Of a DNA stretch of 40,969 bases, positions 8,654 through 16,915 are shown one piece after another. The stretch comes from Pseudomonadota bacterium (lineage in GTDB: Bacteria; Pseudomonadota; Gammaproteobacteria; Burkholderiales; Burkholderiaceae_C). Position numbers and translations under genes: made by a program. Below the pieces are notes generated by a model. It saw only the letters and a list, made by a program, of their open reading frames with translations. It was not told the origin of the DNA and did not search any database. How positions within the stretch are numbered: the stretch's first letter is position 1; every line of letters starts with the position of its first letter. Location: NCBI GenBank assembly GCA_018241185.1, contig JAFEEH010000218.1, positions 1-40,969 on the forward strand, given 5' to 3'.

Positions 8654-11443
8654 GTGTCGGAAATTATGACCGCCGGCCCCGGGCCGGGTTCCTCCGCGGC
8701 GGGCGTCGGCGAAGACGCGACGCCGCCGTCCGCTCACTCCCGTTTCGTGCAACGCCTGCGGCGCCGTTATGCCGCTGAACTGCCCTTACTGCCTGTAGGC
8801 GCACCGGTGCGCGGCCACATGGAGGCCGCCTACGGCGTGCTGCGCGAGCAGGGCCATCCCGCCGGTGATGCGCTGCGCATCGTGCGCCAGCTGGTGATGG
8901 AGCGCCTGGTCTCCCTCGACTGCGACGGTGCCGCCCCGTGCGCGCTGTCGGACGTGACGCAGGCCGTGACGCAGCTGGCCGAATTCGCACTCGACACCGC
9001 CTGCAACGTCGCCTTCGCCGAACTCGACGCCGTGCACGGCCAGCCGCAGGCCCCCGAAGGCGCCCGTGCGCAGCTGTGGGTGGTGGGCATGGGCAAGCTC
9101 GGCGCACGCGAACTCAACGTCTCGAGCGACATCGACCTCATCTACCTGTATGACCACGACGGCGAGACGGCCGGCGACGCCACCGGCCGCGGGCGGCTGT
9201 CGAACCAGGAGTACTTTGCCCGGGCCGTGAAACGCATCTACCAGCTGGTGGGCGACACGACCGAGCACGGCTTCGTCTTTCGCGTCGACCTGGCGCTGCG
9301 ACCCAACGGCAATTCGGGCCCGAGCGTGGTGTCGCTCGACGCGCTGGAGGAATACCTGCAGGTGCAGGGCCGCGAGTGGGAACGCTTCGCCTGGCTCAAG
9401 AGCCGCGTGGTCGCACCCACGGCCGTGGTGTCCGGCGGTCTGGCCCAGGGTCTGCGCGGCGTGGTGCTGCCCTTCGTGTTCCGGCGCTACCTCGACTACA
9501 GCGTGTTCGACGCGCTGCGCGTGCTGCACCGCCAGATCCGTGATCAGGCGGCGCGGCGCAGTGCCGGCCGGCCCGAACGCGCCAACGACGTCAAGCTCTC
9601 GCGCGGCGGCATCCGCGAGATCGAGTTCACGGTCCAGCTGCTGCAGGTGGTGCGCGGCGGCCAGTTTCCCGAGCTGCGCACGCGGCCCACGCTCGACGCG
9701 CTGCAGCGGCTGGCGCGCGCCGGGCTGATGCCGCAGGCCACGGCCGATGCCCTGGCGCGCGCCTACGAGTTCCTGCGCCGGGTCGAGCACCGCATCCAGT
9801 ACCTGGACGACCAGCAGACCCACATGCTGCCGGTGGCCGACGACGATTTGCGCTGGACCGCGCGCACCCTCGGTTTCGCCGACTGCTGCGCCTTCCTGTC
9901 GGAACTGGACGCGCATCGCGAATTCGTGGCCGAGGAGTTCGACAAGCTGCTGGGCGGCGGCGAGAAGCGCTGCAACGGCGGCCAGTGCAAGGGCGGCCCC
10001 AAGGGTGCCGCGCCCATCGACCTGGCCGAGCTGCTGGCCGAGCTGCCCGCCCCCTTCGCCGAGCGCGTGAAGGCCTGGTGCGACCACCCCCGTGTGCTGG
10101 CGCTGCGCGACGAGACCCGTGCCCGGCTGCGCCAGTTGGTGCGACGCACCGGCCAATGGCTGCAGGAGCCGGACGGCGAAGGCGCCGGCCAGACGACCAG
10201 CCACATCGAGGCCGCCCTGCGCTGGGCCGACTGGATCGAGCCGCTGCTGCGCCGGGAGAGCTACCTGGCGCTGCTGGTCGAGCGGCCCGGGGTGCACGAG
10301 CGCCTGCTGCGCCTGCTCGGTTCGGCCAAGTGGCCTGCGCGCTACCTCGTGCAGCACCCTGGCGTGATCGACGAGCTGGCGGGCGTGGAGATGCTGCAGG
10401 GCCGCTTCAACGCCGCCGAGTTCGAAGACGAGGTGGAGGCCCGGCGCAGCTCGCTGTCGAGCACGGGCGAGGCCGACGAGGAGGCGCTGCTCAACGTGCT
10501 GCGCCGCGCCCACCATGCCGAGGTGTTCCGCACGCTGGCGCGCGACGTCGACGGCCGCCTCACCGTCGAGCAGGTCGCCGACGACCTGAGCGCGCTGGCC
10601 GATGCGGTGCTGCGTGTCACGGCCCGCTGGTGCTGGAGCCACGTGCGCAACCGCCACCGCGAGCAGCCCCAGTTCGCCATCATCGGCTACGGCAAGCTGG
10701 GCGGGAAGGAACTGGGCTACGGCAGCGACCTGGACATCGTCTTCGTCTACGACGACGACGACGAAAGCGCCGGCGACGTCTATGCCGCCTACGTGCGCAA
10801 GCTCATCAACTGGCTCACGGTGAAGACCGCCGAGGGCGACCTGTTCGAGATCGACACCGCCCTGCGGCCCAACGGCAATTCGGGCCTGCTGACCACCAGC
10901 TTCGAGGCCTACGAGAAGTACCAGCTCGGCCGGGGCAGCAACACCGCGTGGACCTGGGAGCACCAGGCCATGACGCGTGCGCGCTTCGTGCTCGGCAACC
11001 CATCCCTGGGCGAGCGCTTCGACCGCGTCCGCGAAGCCGTCATCACCGCGCCCCGCGACATCGAGGCGCTGCGCAAGGAGATCGTCGCCATGCGCGACAA
11101 GGTGCGTGCCGCGCACCCGGTCAAGCCGGAGCGCTTCGACGTCAAGCACAGCGACGGCGGCATGGTCGACGCGGAGTTCGCGGTGCAGTTCCTGGTGCTG
11201 TCGGCCTCGGGCGCGCACCCGGCGCTGGTGCCCAACCTCGGCAACATCGCCCTGCTGCTGCGGGCCGAGTTGGCCGGCCTGCTCCCCGAGGGCGTGGGCC
11301 GCGACGCGGCCACCGCCTACCGCGAGCTGCGCCGGCTGCAGCACCGGGCCCGGCTCAACGAGGAGCCGACCCAGTTCCCGCCGGCGCTGCTGGCGCCGCA
11401 GCGCGACGCCATGCTGGCGCTCTGGAGGGCGGTCTTTGGATAG
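8654..11443 (+). CDS. glnE: Bifunctional glutamine-synthetase adenylyltransferase/deadenylase
   Basis: The product controls glutamine synthetase by AMP addition and removal in response to PII. There are two nucleotidyltransferase modules: GMGKLGARELN-VSSDIDL (about 144-165, adenylyl-removing half) and GYGKLGGKELGYGSDLDIVF (about 677-696, adenylylating half). Each has the GS/SxD-x-D metal motif and is followed by a GlnD/PII-uridylyltransferase-type helical region. I prefer GTG at 8654 because GAGGA sits 7 nt upstream. ATG 8666 and the longer ATG 8603 (overlapping yhdP) are alternatives. At about 929 aa the protein is full length. Its 3' end overlaps rlpA by 8 nt. Confidence 0.93.
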   Translation: MSEIMTAGPGPGSSAAGVGEDATPPSAHSRFVQRLRRRYAAELPLLPVGAPVRGHMEAAYGVLREQGHPAGDALRIVRQLVMERLVSLDCDGAAPCALSDVTQAVTQLAEFALDTACNVAFAELDAVHGQPQAPEGARAQLWVVGMGKLGARELNVSSDIDLIYLYDHDGETAGDATGRGRLSNQEYFARAVKRIYQLVGDTTEHGFVFRVDLALRPNGNSGPSVVSLDALEEYLQVQGREWERFAWLKSRVVAPTAVVSGGLAQGLRGVVLPFVFRRYLDYSVFDALRVLHRQIRDQAARRSAGRPERANDVKLSRGGIREIEFTVQLLQVVRGGQFPELRTRPTLDALQRLARAGLMPQATADALARAYEFLRRVEHRIQYLDDQQTHMLPVADDDLRWTARTLGFADCCAFLSELDAHREFVAEEFDKLLGGGEKRCNGGQCKGGPKGAAPIDLAELLAELPAPFAERVKAWCDHPRVLALRDETRARLRQLVRRTGQWLQEPDGEGAGQTTSHIEAALRWADWIEPLLRRESYLALLVERPGVHERLLRLLGSAKWPARYLVQHPGVIDELAGVEMLQGRFNAAEFEDEVEARRSSLSSTGEADEEALLNVLRRAHHAEVFRTLARDVDGRLTVEQVADDLSALADAVLRVTARWCWSHVRNRHREQPQFAIIGYGKLGGKELGYGSDLDIVFVYDDDDESAGDVYAAYVRKLINWLTVKTAEGDLFEIDTALRPNGNSGLLTTSFEAYEKYQLGRGSNTAWTWEHQAMTRARFVLGNPSLGERFDRVREAVITAPRDIEALRKEIVAMRDKVRAAHPVKPERFDVKHSDGGMVDAEFAVQFLVLSASGAHPALVPNLGNIALLLRAELAGLLPEGVGRDAATAYRELRRLQHRARLNEEPTQFPPALLAPQRDAMLALWRAVFG

Positions 11444-12593
11444 GCGGCTCGGGTGGCTGGCCCTGGCGGGCGCCGTTGCGCTGGCGGGCTGCGCCAGCGG
11501 CCCACGCGGCGGCCGCGATGGCGCGCCGACTGCCGTGCCCAGCAGCCTGGACCGTGTGCCCGACGCCGAGCCTCGCGTCGAACCCATCCGCAGCAGCGGC
11601 GGCACCAGCAAGCCCTACACCGTGCTCGGCCGCGCCTACACGCCGATCACCGACGACCGACCCTTTCGCGAAAGCGGCTTGGCGTCGTGGTACGGCACGG
11701 GCTTCCATGCCCAGTCCACCGCCAGCGGCGAGCCCTACGACATGTACGCGATGACGGCCGCGCACAAGACGCTGCCGCTGCCCAGCTACGTGCGCGTGCG
11801 CAACCCGGCCAACGGCCGCGAGGTGATCGTGCGCGTGAACGACCGCGGCCCCTTCCACGACGGGCGGATCATCGACCTGAGCTACACGGCCGCCTTGCGC
11901 CTGGACCTGCTGCGCGGCGTGGCGCCGGTGGAGATCGAGCGCATCACCAACGAGGAGATCCGCACCGGCGCCTGGCGCCGCGACGGCGATACGCGGCTGG
12001 CCGCCGCGCCCATGCCGCCGGCGGCCCTACGCAACGACGCGGTGGCCGTGCCGGCGGCCTGGGCGACGCCGGTCGCCGCACGGCCTGGCGATCGGGCGCC
12101 GACGGCGACGCGACCCGTTGGCACGCTGGTCGCCCAGGCCACGCCGCTGCCCACCGAAACGGACACCGGCGCACCGACCGCCAGCGACGCCGCGCCACCG
12201 CCGCGCTTTCGCGGCATGGAGGTGACCGACCTGCCGGCACTGACCCCCGCATCACCACCGCCGCCCGCCGCCGCACCCGCGCCCGCGCCTGCACCCGCGA
12301 GCACAGCGCCCGCCGCGCCCCCTGCCGGTTCATCGACCGCCGGCTCTGGTGCGCCCGCGCCGGGCTTCTGGGTCCAGCTCGGCGCCTTCCGCGAGCGTGA
12401 GGGCGCCGACGGCCTCCAGGCCCAGGCCGGGCGGGCACTGCCGGCCCTGGCGGCGCAATTGCGCGTGTTCAGCGAGAACGGCACGCACCGGCTCCAGGCC
12501 GGGCCCTTCGCCTCGCGCGAGACGGCCAACGACACGGCCACGCAGTTGCGCAACGGGCTGCGGCTGGCACCGATCGTGGTCGAGCGGCGCTGA
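11436..12593 (+). CDS. rlpA: RlpA-like septal lytic transglycosylase lipoprotein
   Basis: This 385-aa lipoprotein starts at a TTG (11436) inside the last codons of glnE, with GGAGGG 7 nt upstream. Lipobox LAGC follows a hydrophobic signal (about 5-20). The double-psi beta-barrel begins at about residue 82 (SGLASWYG) and holds TASGEPYD and VRVNDRGPF, the region carrying the catalytic acids of RlpA. A long Ala/Pro-rich linker (about 200-300) leads to a C-terminal SPOR domain (about 305-385, FWVQLGAF ... RLQAGPF) that binds denuded septal glycan. RlpA enzymes cleave peptidoglycan lacking stem peptides during daughter-cell separation. Overlap with glnE implies coupling, though the functions look unrelated. 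Confidence 0.9.
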   Translation: MDRRLGWLALAGAVALAGCASGPRGGRDGAPTAVPSSLDRVPDAEPRVEPIRSSGGTSKPYTVLGRAYTPITDDRPFRESGLASWYGTGFHAQSTASGEPYDMYAMTAAHKTLPLPSYVRVRNPANGREVIVRVNDRGPFHDGRIIDLSYTAALRLDLLRGVAPVEIERITNEEIRTGAWRRDGDTRLAAAPMPPAALRNDAVAVPAAWATPVAARPGDRAPTATRPVGTLVAQATPLPTETDTGAPTASDAAPPPRFRGMEVTDLPALTPASPPPPAAAPAPAPAPASTAPAAPPAGSSTAGSGAPAPGFWVQLGAFREREGADGLQAQAGRALPALAAQLRVFSENGTHRLQAGPFASRETANDTATQLRNGLRLAPIVVERR

Positions 12594-12626
12594 GAGGCCG
12601 AGAGTCTCCGAGGGCGCCCGTCGCCG

Positions 12627-13514
12627 CTACGACGGAAATTCCGCCGCGATGCGCGCCAGTTTGTCGGGGTTGCGCTGCGCGTGGATGCGCACGATGCGCT
12701 CGCCGTCCCATTCGAAGGCCTGGACCGACTCCAATGCGCCGTCGACGTAGCGCAGCAGGCCGGGCGCGCCGTTCACCTCGGCCACCACGACGCGCAATGC
12801 GCCAGGGTGGCGCCGCGCAACGGCGAAGTACAGCTGCGCCACGCGCTGCCCGCCCACCAGCGGCCGGCCGAAGGACGGCACCTTGCCGCCGCCGTCACCG
12901 ATCAGCGCGACGTCTTCGGCGAGCAGTGCCTTCAGCCCCTGCAGGTCGCCCCGCGCCGAAGCGTCGGCGAAGCTGCGCAACAGCGCCATCTGCCGCTCGC
13001 GCGCCACGGTGAAGCGCGGTCGGCCTTCCTGCACGGCGACCTTGGCGCGGTGCACCAGCTGGCGGCAGGCGGCCTCGCTCTTGCCCAGCGTGGCGGCGAC
13101 CTCCGCGTAGTCCACATCGAAGACTTCGCGCAGCAGGAAGGCGGCGCGCGCGTCGGGCGCGAGCCGCTCGAGCACGGCGAGGAAGGCCACCGAGAGGGTG
13201 TCGGCCCGCTCGACGATGGCCTCGGGCGTGGCCGGGCCGTCCGCATCGGGCTCGACCATGGGCTCGGGCAGCCAGGTGCCGACGTAGTGTTCTCGTTGGC
13301 GCTGGGCCGAGCGCAGCCGGTCGAGCGCCAGGCGCGTGGTGACGGTCACCAGCCAGGCTTCGGCGTTGTCGAGCGTGTGGTGGGCCGCCTCGTGCCAGCG
13401 CAGCCAGGCGTCCTGCACCACGTCCTCGGCCTCGGCGACGGAGCCGAGCATGCGGTAGGCGACGCCCTTGAGGCGCGGGCGATGGCGATCGAAGGTGCGG
13501 GTGGCGTCGTCCAT
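12627..13514 (-). CDS. ECF41-type RNA polymerase sigma factor with fused SnoaL-like domain
   Basis: The 295-aa sigma-70 factor has regions 2 (HRPRLKGVAYRMLGS, EDVVQDAWLRW) and 4 (LAPDARAAFLLREVFD ... ACRQLVHRAK) and a C-terminal NTF2/SnoaL-like domain (about 195-295). Its hallmarks are those of group ECF41: WLPEPM between regions 2 and 4, DGGGKV at the start of the extension and NPDKLA near the C-terminus. In this group the fused domain controls activity in place of a separate anti-sigma factor. ATG 13514 matches the usual MDDATRxF start. The common ECF41 partner (carboxymuconolactone decarboxylase, oxidoreductase or epimerase, 'COE') is not adjacent; neighbours are rlpA and a ferritin-like gene. 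Confidence 0.9.
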   Translation of the reverse strand: MDDATRTFDRHRPRLKGVAYRMLGSVAEAEDVVQDAWLRWHEAAHHTLDNAEAWLVTVTTRLALDRLRSAQRQREHYVGTWLPEPMVEPDADGPATPEAIVERADTLSVAFLAVLERLAPDARAAFLLREVFDVDYAEVAATLGKSEAACRQLVHRAKVAVQEGRPRFTVARERQMALLRSFADASARGDLQGLKALLAEDVALIGDGGGKVPSFGRPLVGGQRVAQLYFAVARRHPGALRVVVAEVNGAPGLLRYVDGALESVQAFEWDGERIVRIHAQRNPDKLARIAAEFPS

Positions 13515-13522
13515 GACGACTA

Positions 13523-13549
13523 GACGCGCAACCGGGCCAGGTTGTGACA
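13523..13549 (-). promoter_or_regulatory. Candidate ECF41 autoregulatory promoter
   Basis: Read on the minus strand, TGTCACA (13549-13543) is followed after exactly 16 nt by CGTC (13526-13523). This is the -35/-10 pair I recall as published for ECF41 sigma factors. The CGTC ends 8 nt before the ATG at 13514, so transcription would begin at or next to the start codon and the mRNA would be leaderless. Confidence 0.7.
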
Positions 13550-13573
13550 GGCAGCGCAAACCATGTCACGTCT

Positions 13574-13637
13574 TGCTATCGAAAAGATAGCTGCTCGCGC
13601 CCGCGCCACGGGCGCTGGAGGCCGATTTGGCTTGAAA
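13574..13637 (+). repeat. Dispersed repeat copy B
   Basis: This is a near-ideal copy: GCTATC-gaaaa-GATAGC head, GCGCCCG...CGGGCGC second stem, and tail GGCCGATTTGGCTTGAAA. It lies between the ferritin-like gene and the ECF41 gene, just upstream of the sigma-factor promoter. The minus-strand reading is open (FKPNRPPAPV...). Confidence 0.85.
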
Positions 13638-13680
13638 CGCGAGGTGCAGCCGGGCATCTGCGCCAGCCGCTCGCGCCTTC

Positions 13681-14550
13681 TCAGGCGCCCTGGTATTCGG
13701 GCTTGTTGCCCAGCGACGCCGTGAGCTCCTTGCGGTAGCGGTTCAGTTCCTGCACGGTCTTGAAGCTGCGGTTGAGCAGCAGGCTCAGGTTGTGCAGGAT
13801 GCGGTCGCCGACCTTGTTCTCCCACACGGCGTCGAACTTGATCTGCTTGTCCAGCCAGTGCTCGAGCCAGTCGGGGTCGGGCATGCGGCTCTGGATGGTG
13901 TCGCGGGGGAACAGCGCCTTGTTCACATGCAGGTTGGTGGGATGCAGCGCCTGCGCGGTGCGGCGGGCGCTGGCCATCAGCACGCCGACCTTGGCGAAGG
14001 CGGCCCGCGCCTCGTCGCCGAACTTCTCCATGGCGCGCTTCATGTAGCGCAGGTAGGCGCCGCCGTGGCGGGCTTCGTCCTGGGAGAGCGTGGTGTAGAT
14101 GTGCTTGATGACCGGCTCGGTGTGCCACTCGGCCGCGCGGCGGTACCAGTGGTTCAGGCGGATCTCGCCGCAGAAGTGCAGCATGAGCGTTTCGAGCGGC
14201 GGCGCGGGGTCGAAGTCGAAGCGCACGTCGTGCAGTTCCTGCTCGGTGGGCACCAGCTCGGGCCGGAAGCGCTTGAGGTATTCCATCAGCACCAGCGAGT
14301 GCTTCTGCTCCTCGAAGAACCAGATCGACATGAAGGCGGAGAAGTCGCTGTCGTGCCGGTTGTCGCGCAGGAACATCTCGGTGGCCGGCAGCGCGGCCCA
14401 CTCGGTGATGGCGTTCATGCGCACGGTCTGCGCCTGCTCGTCGGAGAGCATGCCCGCATCGAAGGACTGCCACGGGATGTCCCGGTCCATGTCCCAGCGG
14501 ACAGACTCGAGTTGCCTGAAGAGTTCCGGATACAGCATTGTCTTCCCCAT
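13681..14550 (-). CDS. Ferritin-like di-iron protein of unknown substrate
   Basis: The 289-aa protein has a four-helix di-iron site. Counting from the ATG at 14550 the ligands are Glu50, the EExxH box Glu81/His84 (FFEEQKHS), Glu129 (CGEIRLNHWY) and the DExxH box Glu159/His162 (DEARHG). This spacing matches ferritin-like and acyl-ACP-desaturase-like di-iron carboxylates; no signal peptide is present, so it is cytoplasmic. Met5 (14538) is an alternative start with GGGGAAG directly upstream. The gene lies on the same strand as the ECF41 sigma gene, separated by repeat B, and is divergent from the glutathione peroxidase. An oxygen-activating or iron-handling role is inferred; the substrate is unknown. 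Confidence 0.75.
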   Translation of the reverse strand: MGKTMLYPELFRQLESVRWDMDRDIPWQSFDAGMLSDEQAQTVRMNAITEWAALPATEMFLRDNRHDSDFSAFMSIWFFEEQKHSLVLMEYLKRFRPELVPTEQELHDVRFDFDPAPPLETLMLHFCGEIRLNHWYRRAAEWHTEPVIKHIYTTLSQDEARHGGAYLRYMKRAMEKFGDEARAAFAKVGVLMASARRTAQALHPTNLHVNKALFPRDTIQSRMPDPDWLEHWLDKQIKFDAVWENKVGDRILHNLSLLLNRSFKTVQELNRYRKELTASLGNKPEYQGA

Positions 14551-14672
14551 AGAACGCCGATTTTAGTGGGCCACTTTTCCTGCGCTGGCGGGTTCCCGGC
14601 CAACGCGCGATGATGCAGGTACGCCATTTGCTGCCCGGCGGATGAGCCCCCAGCCGATCCAGGAGTATTCGC

Positions 14673-15272
14673 ATGCGTGCCGTCCTCACCAGCCTTGCCC
14701 TCGCCCTGACCACCGGGCTGGGCCTCGCCCCAGCCACTTTCGCGCAGACACCGCCGGCCAAGGCGGCGCCCGCGGCGCCGGCCGATTCGGCCTGCCCCCC
14801 CATCCTGCAACATACCTTCGGCCGGCTGCAGGATGAGAAACCCCAGTCACTGTGCCAGTACGCGGGCAAGGTGGTGCTGGTCGTCAATACCGCCAGCTTC
14901 TGCGGCTTCACCCCGCAATACAAGGGGCTGGAAGAGCTGGACCGCAAATACCGAGACAAAGGTCTCGTGGTCCTGGGCTTCCCTTCCAACGATTTCGCCC
15001 AGGAATCGGGCAGCAACAAGGAGATCGCCGATTTCTGCGAAAGCACCTTCGGCGTCAAGTTCCCGATGTTCGTGAAGTCCTCGGTGCGCGGCAGCGACGC
15101 CAACCCGCTCTTCAAGGAACTGGCCAAGCAGACCGGCACGACGCCGAAATGGAACTTCTACAAGTACCTGATCGCGCGCGACGGCAAGGTGGTCGATGCC
15201 TATTCCAGCATGACCTCGCCGGACGACAGGGCCTTCATCCAGACCATCGAAAGTCAACTCAGGACAAATTGA
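14673..15272 (+). CDS. Exported glutathione-peroxidase-family thiol peroxidase
   Basis: The 199-aa protein starts with a Sec signal (about 1-24, cleavage near ATFAQ) and a short Ala/Pro spacer, then a GPx thioredoxin fold. The peroxidatic Cys77 lies in NTASFCGFT; Gln110 (NDFAQE) and Trp160-Asn161 (KWNFYKY) complete the catalytic tetrad. Cys122 in ADFCEST is placed where the resolving Cys of thioredoxin-type GPx enzymes lies. The usual FPCNQF is FPSNDF here. It would reduce hydroperoxides, perhaps lipid hydroperoxides, in the periplasm. AGGAG lies 7 nt before the ATG. It sits just before the lipid-modification operon, which fits a membrane-oxidation theme. Confidence 0.88.
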   Translation: MRAVLTSLALALTTGLGLAPATFAQTPPAKAAPAAPADSACPPILQHTFGRLQDEKPQSLCQYAGKVVLVVNTASFCGFTPQYKGLEELDRKYRDKGLVVLGFPSNDFAQESGSNKEIADFCESTFGVKFPMFVKSSVRGSDANPLFKELAKQTGTTPKWNFYKYLIARDGKVVDAYSSMTSPDDRAFIQTIESQLRTN

Positions 15273-15371
15273 GACTGACCAGTTCACAAAACGACGGATA
15301 GGTATTAGCATGGACCCATGCGTCCAAAATCGGTCCGTCGACGGCTCACAATCGCTTACCAAAGGCCGGGG

Positions 15372-15431
15372 AACCGTGGAAGTTCGCCTACGCTCCTAAC
15401 GAAGACCGGGGCGCATCATCGCCCCACGGTT
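15372..15431 (+). terminator. Nested hairpins after the glutathione peroxidase
   Basis: The inner hairpin GGGGCG-catcat-CGCCCC (15408-15425) is followed by ACGGTTTT. An outer 8-bp inverted repeat AACCGTGG (15372-15379) / CCACGGTT (15424-15431) overlaps it, so two folds compete. It probably terminates the peroxidase transcript; the alternative pairing could be regulatory. The rest of the 287-base gap 15273-15559 holds a pyrimidine tract and no evident gene. Confidence 0.45.
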
Positions 15432-15482
15432 TTCATGCTGCGAAGCCTTTCGGGCCTGGTCCCGAATGGAATCCCGAGGCGA

Positions 15483-15512
15483 CTCTTCTCCTCCTCCCTC
15501 CCTCCCTCCTTC
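15483..15512 (+). other. 30-base pure pyrimidine tract (G-rich on the minus strand)
   Basis: An uninterrupted C/T run containing CCTCCCTCCCTCCCTCC lies 48 bases before the GTG start of the lipid operon. The complementary strand has three GGG tracts flanked by GG tracts and could form a G-quadruplex; the RNA copy would be C-rich and unstructured. It may influence transcription into the operon. Confidence 0.5.
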
Positions 15513-15559
15513 GTTTCGGGGCGCTTCGCGGCATTTTTATTTTTCGGGGGTGAGCGGCC

Positions 15560-16915
15560 GTGATCAGCGGCGCGTCATCCCGCCGGGTCGCCGTGATCGG
15601 CGCCGGCATTTCCGGCCTGGCAGCCGCCCATGCGCTGCGCCATGAGGCCCACGTCACCCTCTTCGAAGCCGACCCCCGCCTGGGCGGCCACGCCAACACC
15701 GTCGACGTGACGCTGCCGGTGGACGGCACGCCCGTCACGCATGGCGTCGACACCGGCTTCCTGGTCTACAACGACCGCACCTACCCCCAGCTCATCGGCC
15801 TGCTGGCATCCCTGGGCGTCGAGACGGCCCCCTCGGACATGTCGTTCTCGGTGCAGGCCCCGCGGCCCGGGCGCTCGCCGCTGGAGTGGAGCGGCAGCAG
15901 CCTGGCGACGGTGTTCGCGCAACCGTCCAACCTGGTGTCGCCGCCTTTCCTCGGCATGCTGGCGGACCTGCTGCGCTTCAACCGCCTCACGACCCGCATC
16001 GCGCTGGCCGGCAGCGAGGTCGAACGCGCCGAGCCGCTGGGCCAGTTCCTCGACCGCCACCGTTTCGGCACCGCTTTCCGCGAGGGCTACTTCCTGCCGA
16101 TGGTCGGCTGCATCTGGAGCTGCCCCACGGCGCAGATGCTGCAGTTCCCGGTCGCGACGCTGATCCGCTTCTGCCACAACCACGGCCTGTTGCAGGTCGC
16201 CGACCGTCCGCAATGGCGCACGGTGCGCGGCGGTTCGCGCCACTACGTGCAGCGGATCGCCGCCGGACTTCAAGCGGCAGGCGCCGAAGTCCATGCCGGC
16301 ACGCCGGTGCGCAGCCTGCTGCGCAGGGCCGATGGCGTGCTGGTGCACACCGACGCCGGCACGAGCCGTTTCGACCACTTGGTGCTGGCGACCCACTCCG
16401 ATCAGGCGCTGGCGCTGCTGGGCAGCGACGCCACCGACGACGAGCGGGCCGTGCTCGGCGCGATCCGCTACCACCGCAATCGCGCGGTGCTGCACACCGA
16501 TGCCGCCATGCTGCCCATGCGCCGCGCGGCCTGGGCCGCCTGGAACTACGAGCGCGCCGGCGACGACGCGCAGGAGTCGGGCGGCGTGTGCCTGCACTAC
16601 CTCCTGAACCGCCTCCAGCCGCTGCCCTGGTCGCAGCCGGTGATCGTGTCGCTGAATCCGGTTCGTGCGGTGGCACGTACTGCGATGATGGCCGAATTCG
16701 ACTATGCCCACCCGGTGTTCGACCTCGCCGCGCTGCGTGCGCAGGCCGAGGTCCCGGCGCTGCAGGGCCTGCGCAACACCTGGTTCGCCGGCGCCTGGAT
16801 GGGCTACGGCTTCCACGAGGACGGCCTCAAGGCCGGCCTGGCCGCCGCCGAGGGCGTGCGCCACCGGCTGGGCGCAACCGCGATGGCAGGCGTGGACCTG
16901 CTGCAGGCCGCATGA
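15560..16915 (+). CDS. FAD-dependent amine-oxidase-like oxidoreductase
   Basis: The 451-aa flavoprotein has the N-terminal dinucleotide-binding motif VAVIGAGISGLAAAHAL and acidic residue FEADPRLGGHANTV, as in the amine oxidase/phytoene-desaturase-like superfamily. A C-terminal FAD-contact segment is WFAGAWMGYGFHEDGLKAG. It starts at a GTG (15560). This family ('NAD/FAD-binding protein') is the regular partner of DUF1365 and Cfa-like methyltransferases and probably oxidises or desaturates an acyl chain or methylated intermediate; that substrate is inference. It is the first gene of the operon, and its stop overlaps the next start (ATGA). Confidence 0.85.
   Translation: MISGASSRRVAVIGAGISGLAAAHALRHEAHVTLFEADPRLGGHANTVDVTLPVDGTPVTHGVDTGFLVYNDRTYPQLIGLLASLGVETAPSDMSFSVQAPRPGRSPLEWSGSSLATVFAQPSNLVSPPFLGMLADLLRFNRLTTRIALAGSEVERAEPLGQFLDRHRFGTAFREGYFLPMVGCIWSCPTAQMLQFPVATLIRFCHNHGLLQVADRPQWRTVRGGSRHYVQRIAAGLQAAGAEVHAGTPVRSLLRRADGVLVHTDAGTSRFDHLVLATHSDQALALLGSDATDDERAVLGAIRYHRNRAVLHTDAAMLPMRRAAWAAWNYERAGDDAQESGGVCLHYLLNRLQPLPWSQPVIVSLNPVRAVARTAMMAEFDYAHPVFDLAALRAQAEVPALQGLRNTWFAGAWMGYGFHEDGLKAGLAAAEGVRHRLGATAMAGVDLLQAA

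Noticed and set aside
8786-11611. 941-codon open frame opposite glnE
   Set aside because: Same low-complexity shadow composition; glnE on the other strand has both catalytic motifs.
13520-15139. 539-codon minus-strand frame spanning the peroxidase and the ferritin-like gene
   Set aside because: It is out of frame with the ferritin-like protein and antisense to the glutathione peroxidase; no domain.
15273-15559. RpoE/ChrR-type promoter (TGATCC -35) for the lipid operon
   Set aside because: I could not find a matching -35/-10 pair; GGAACC near 15370 lacks a credible -10 at the right spacing.
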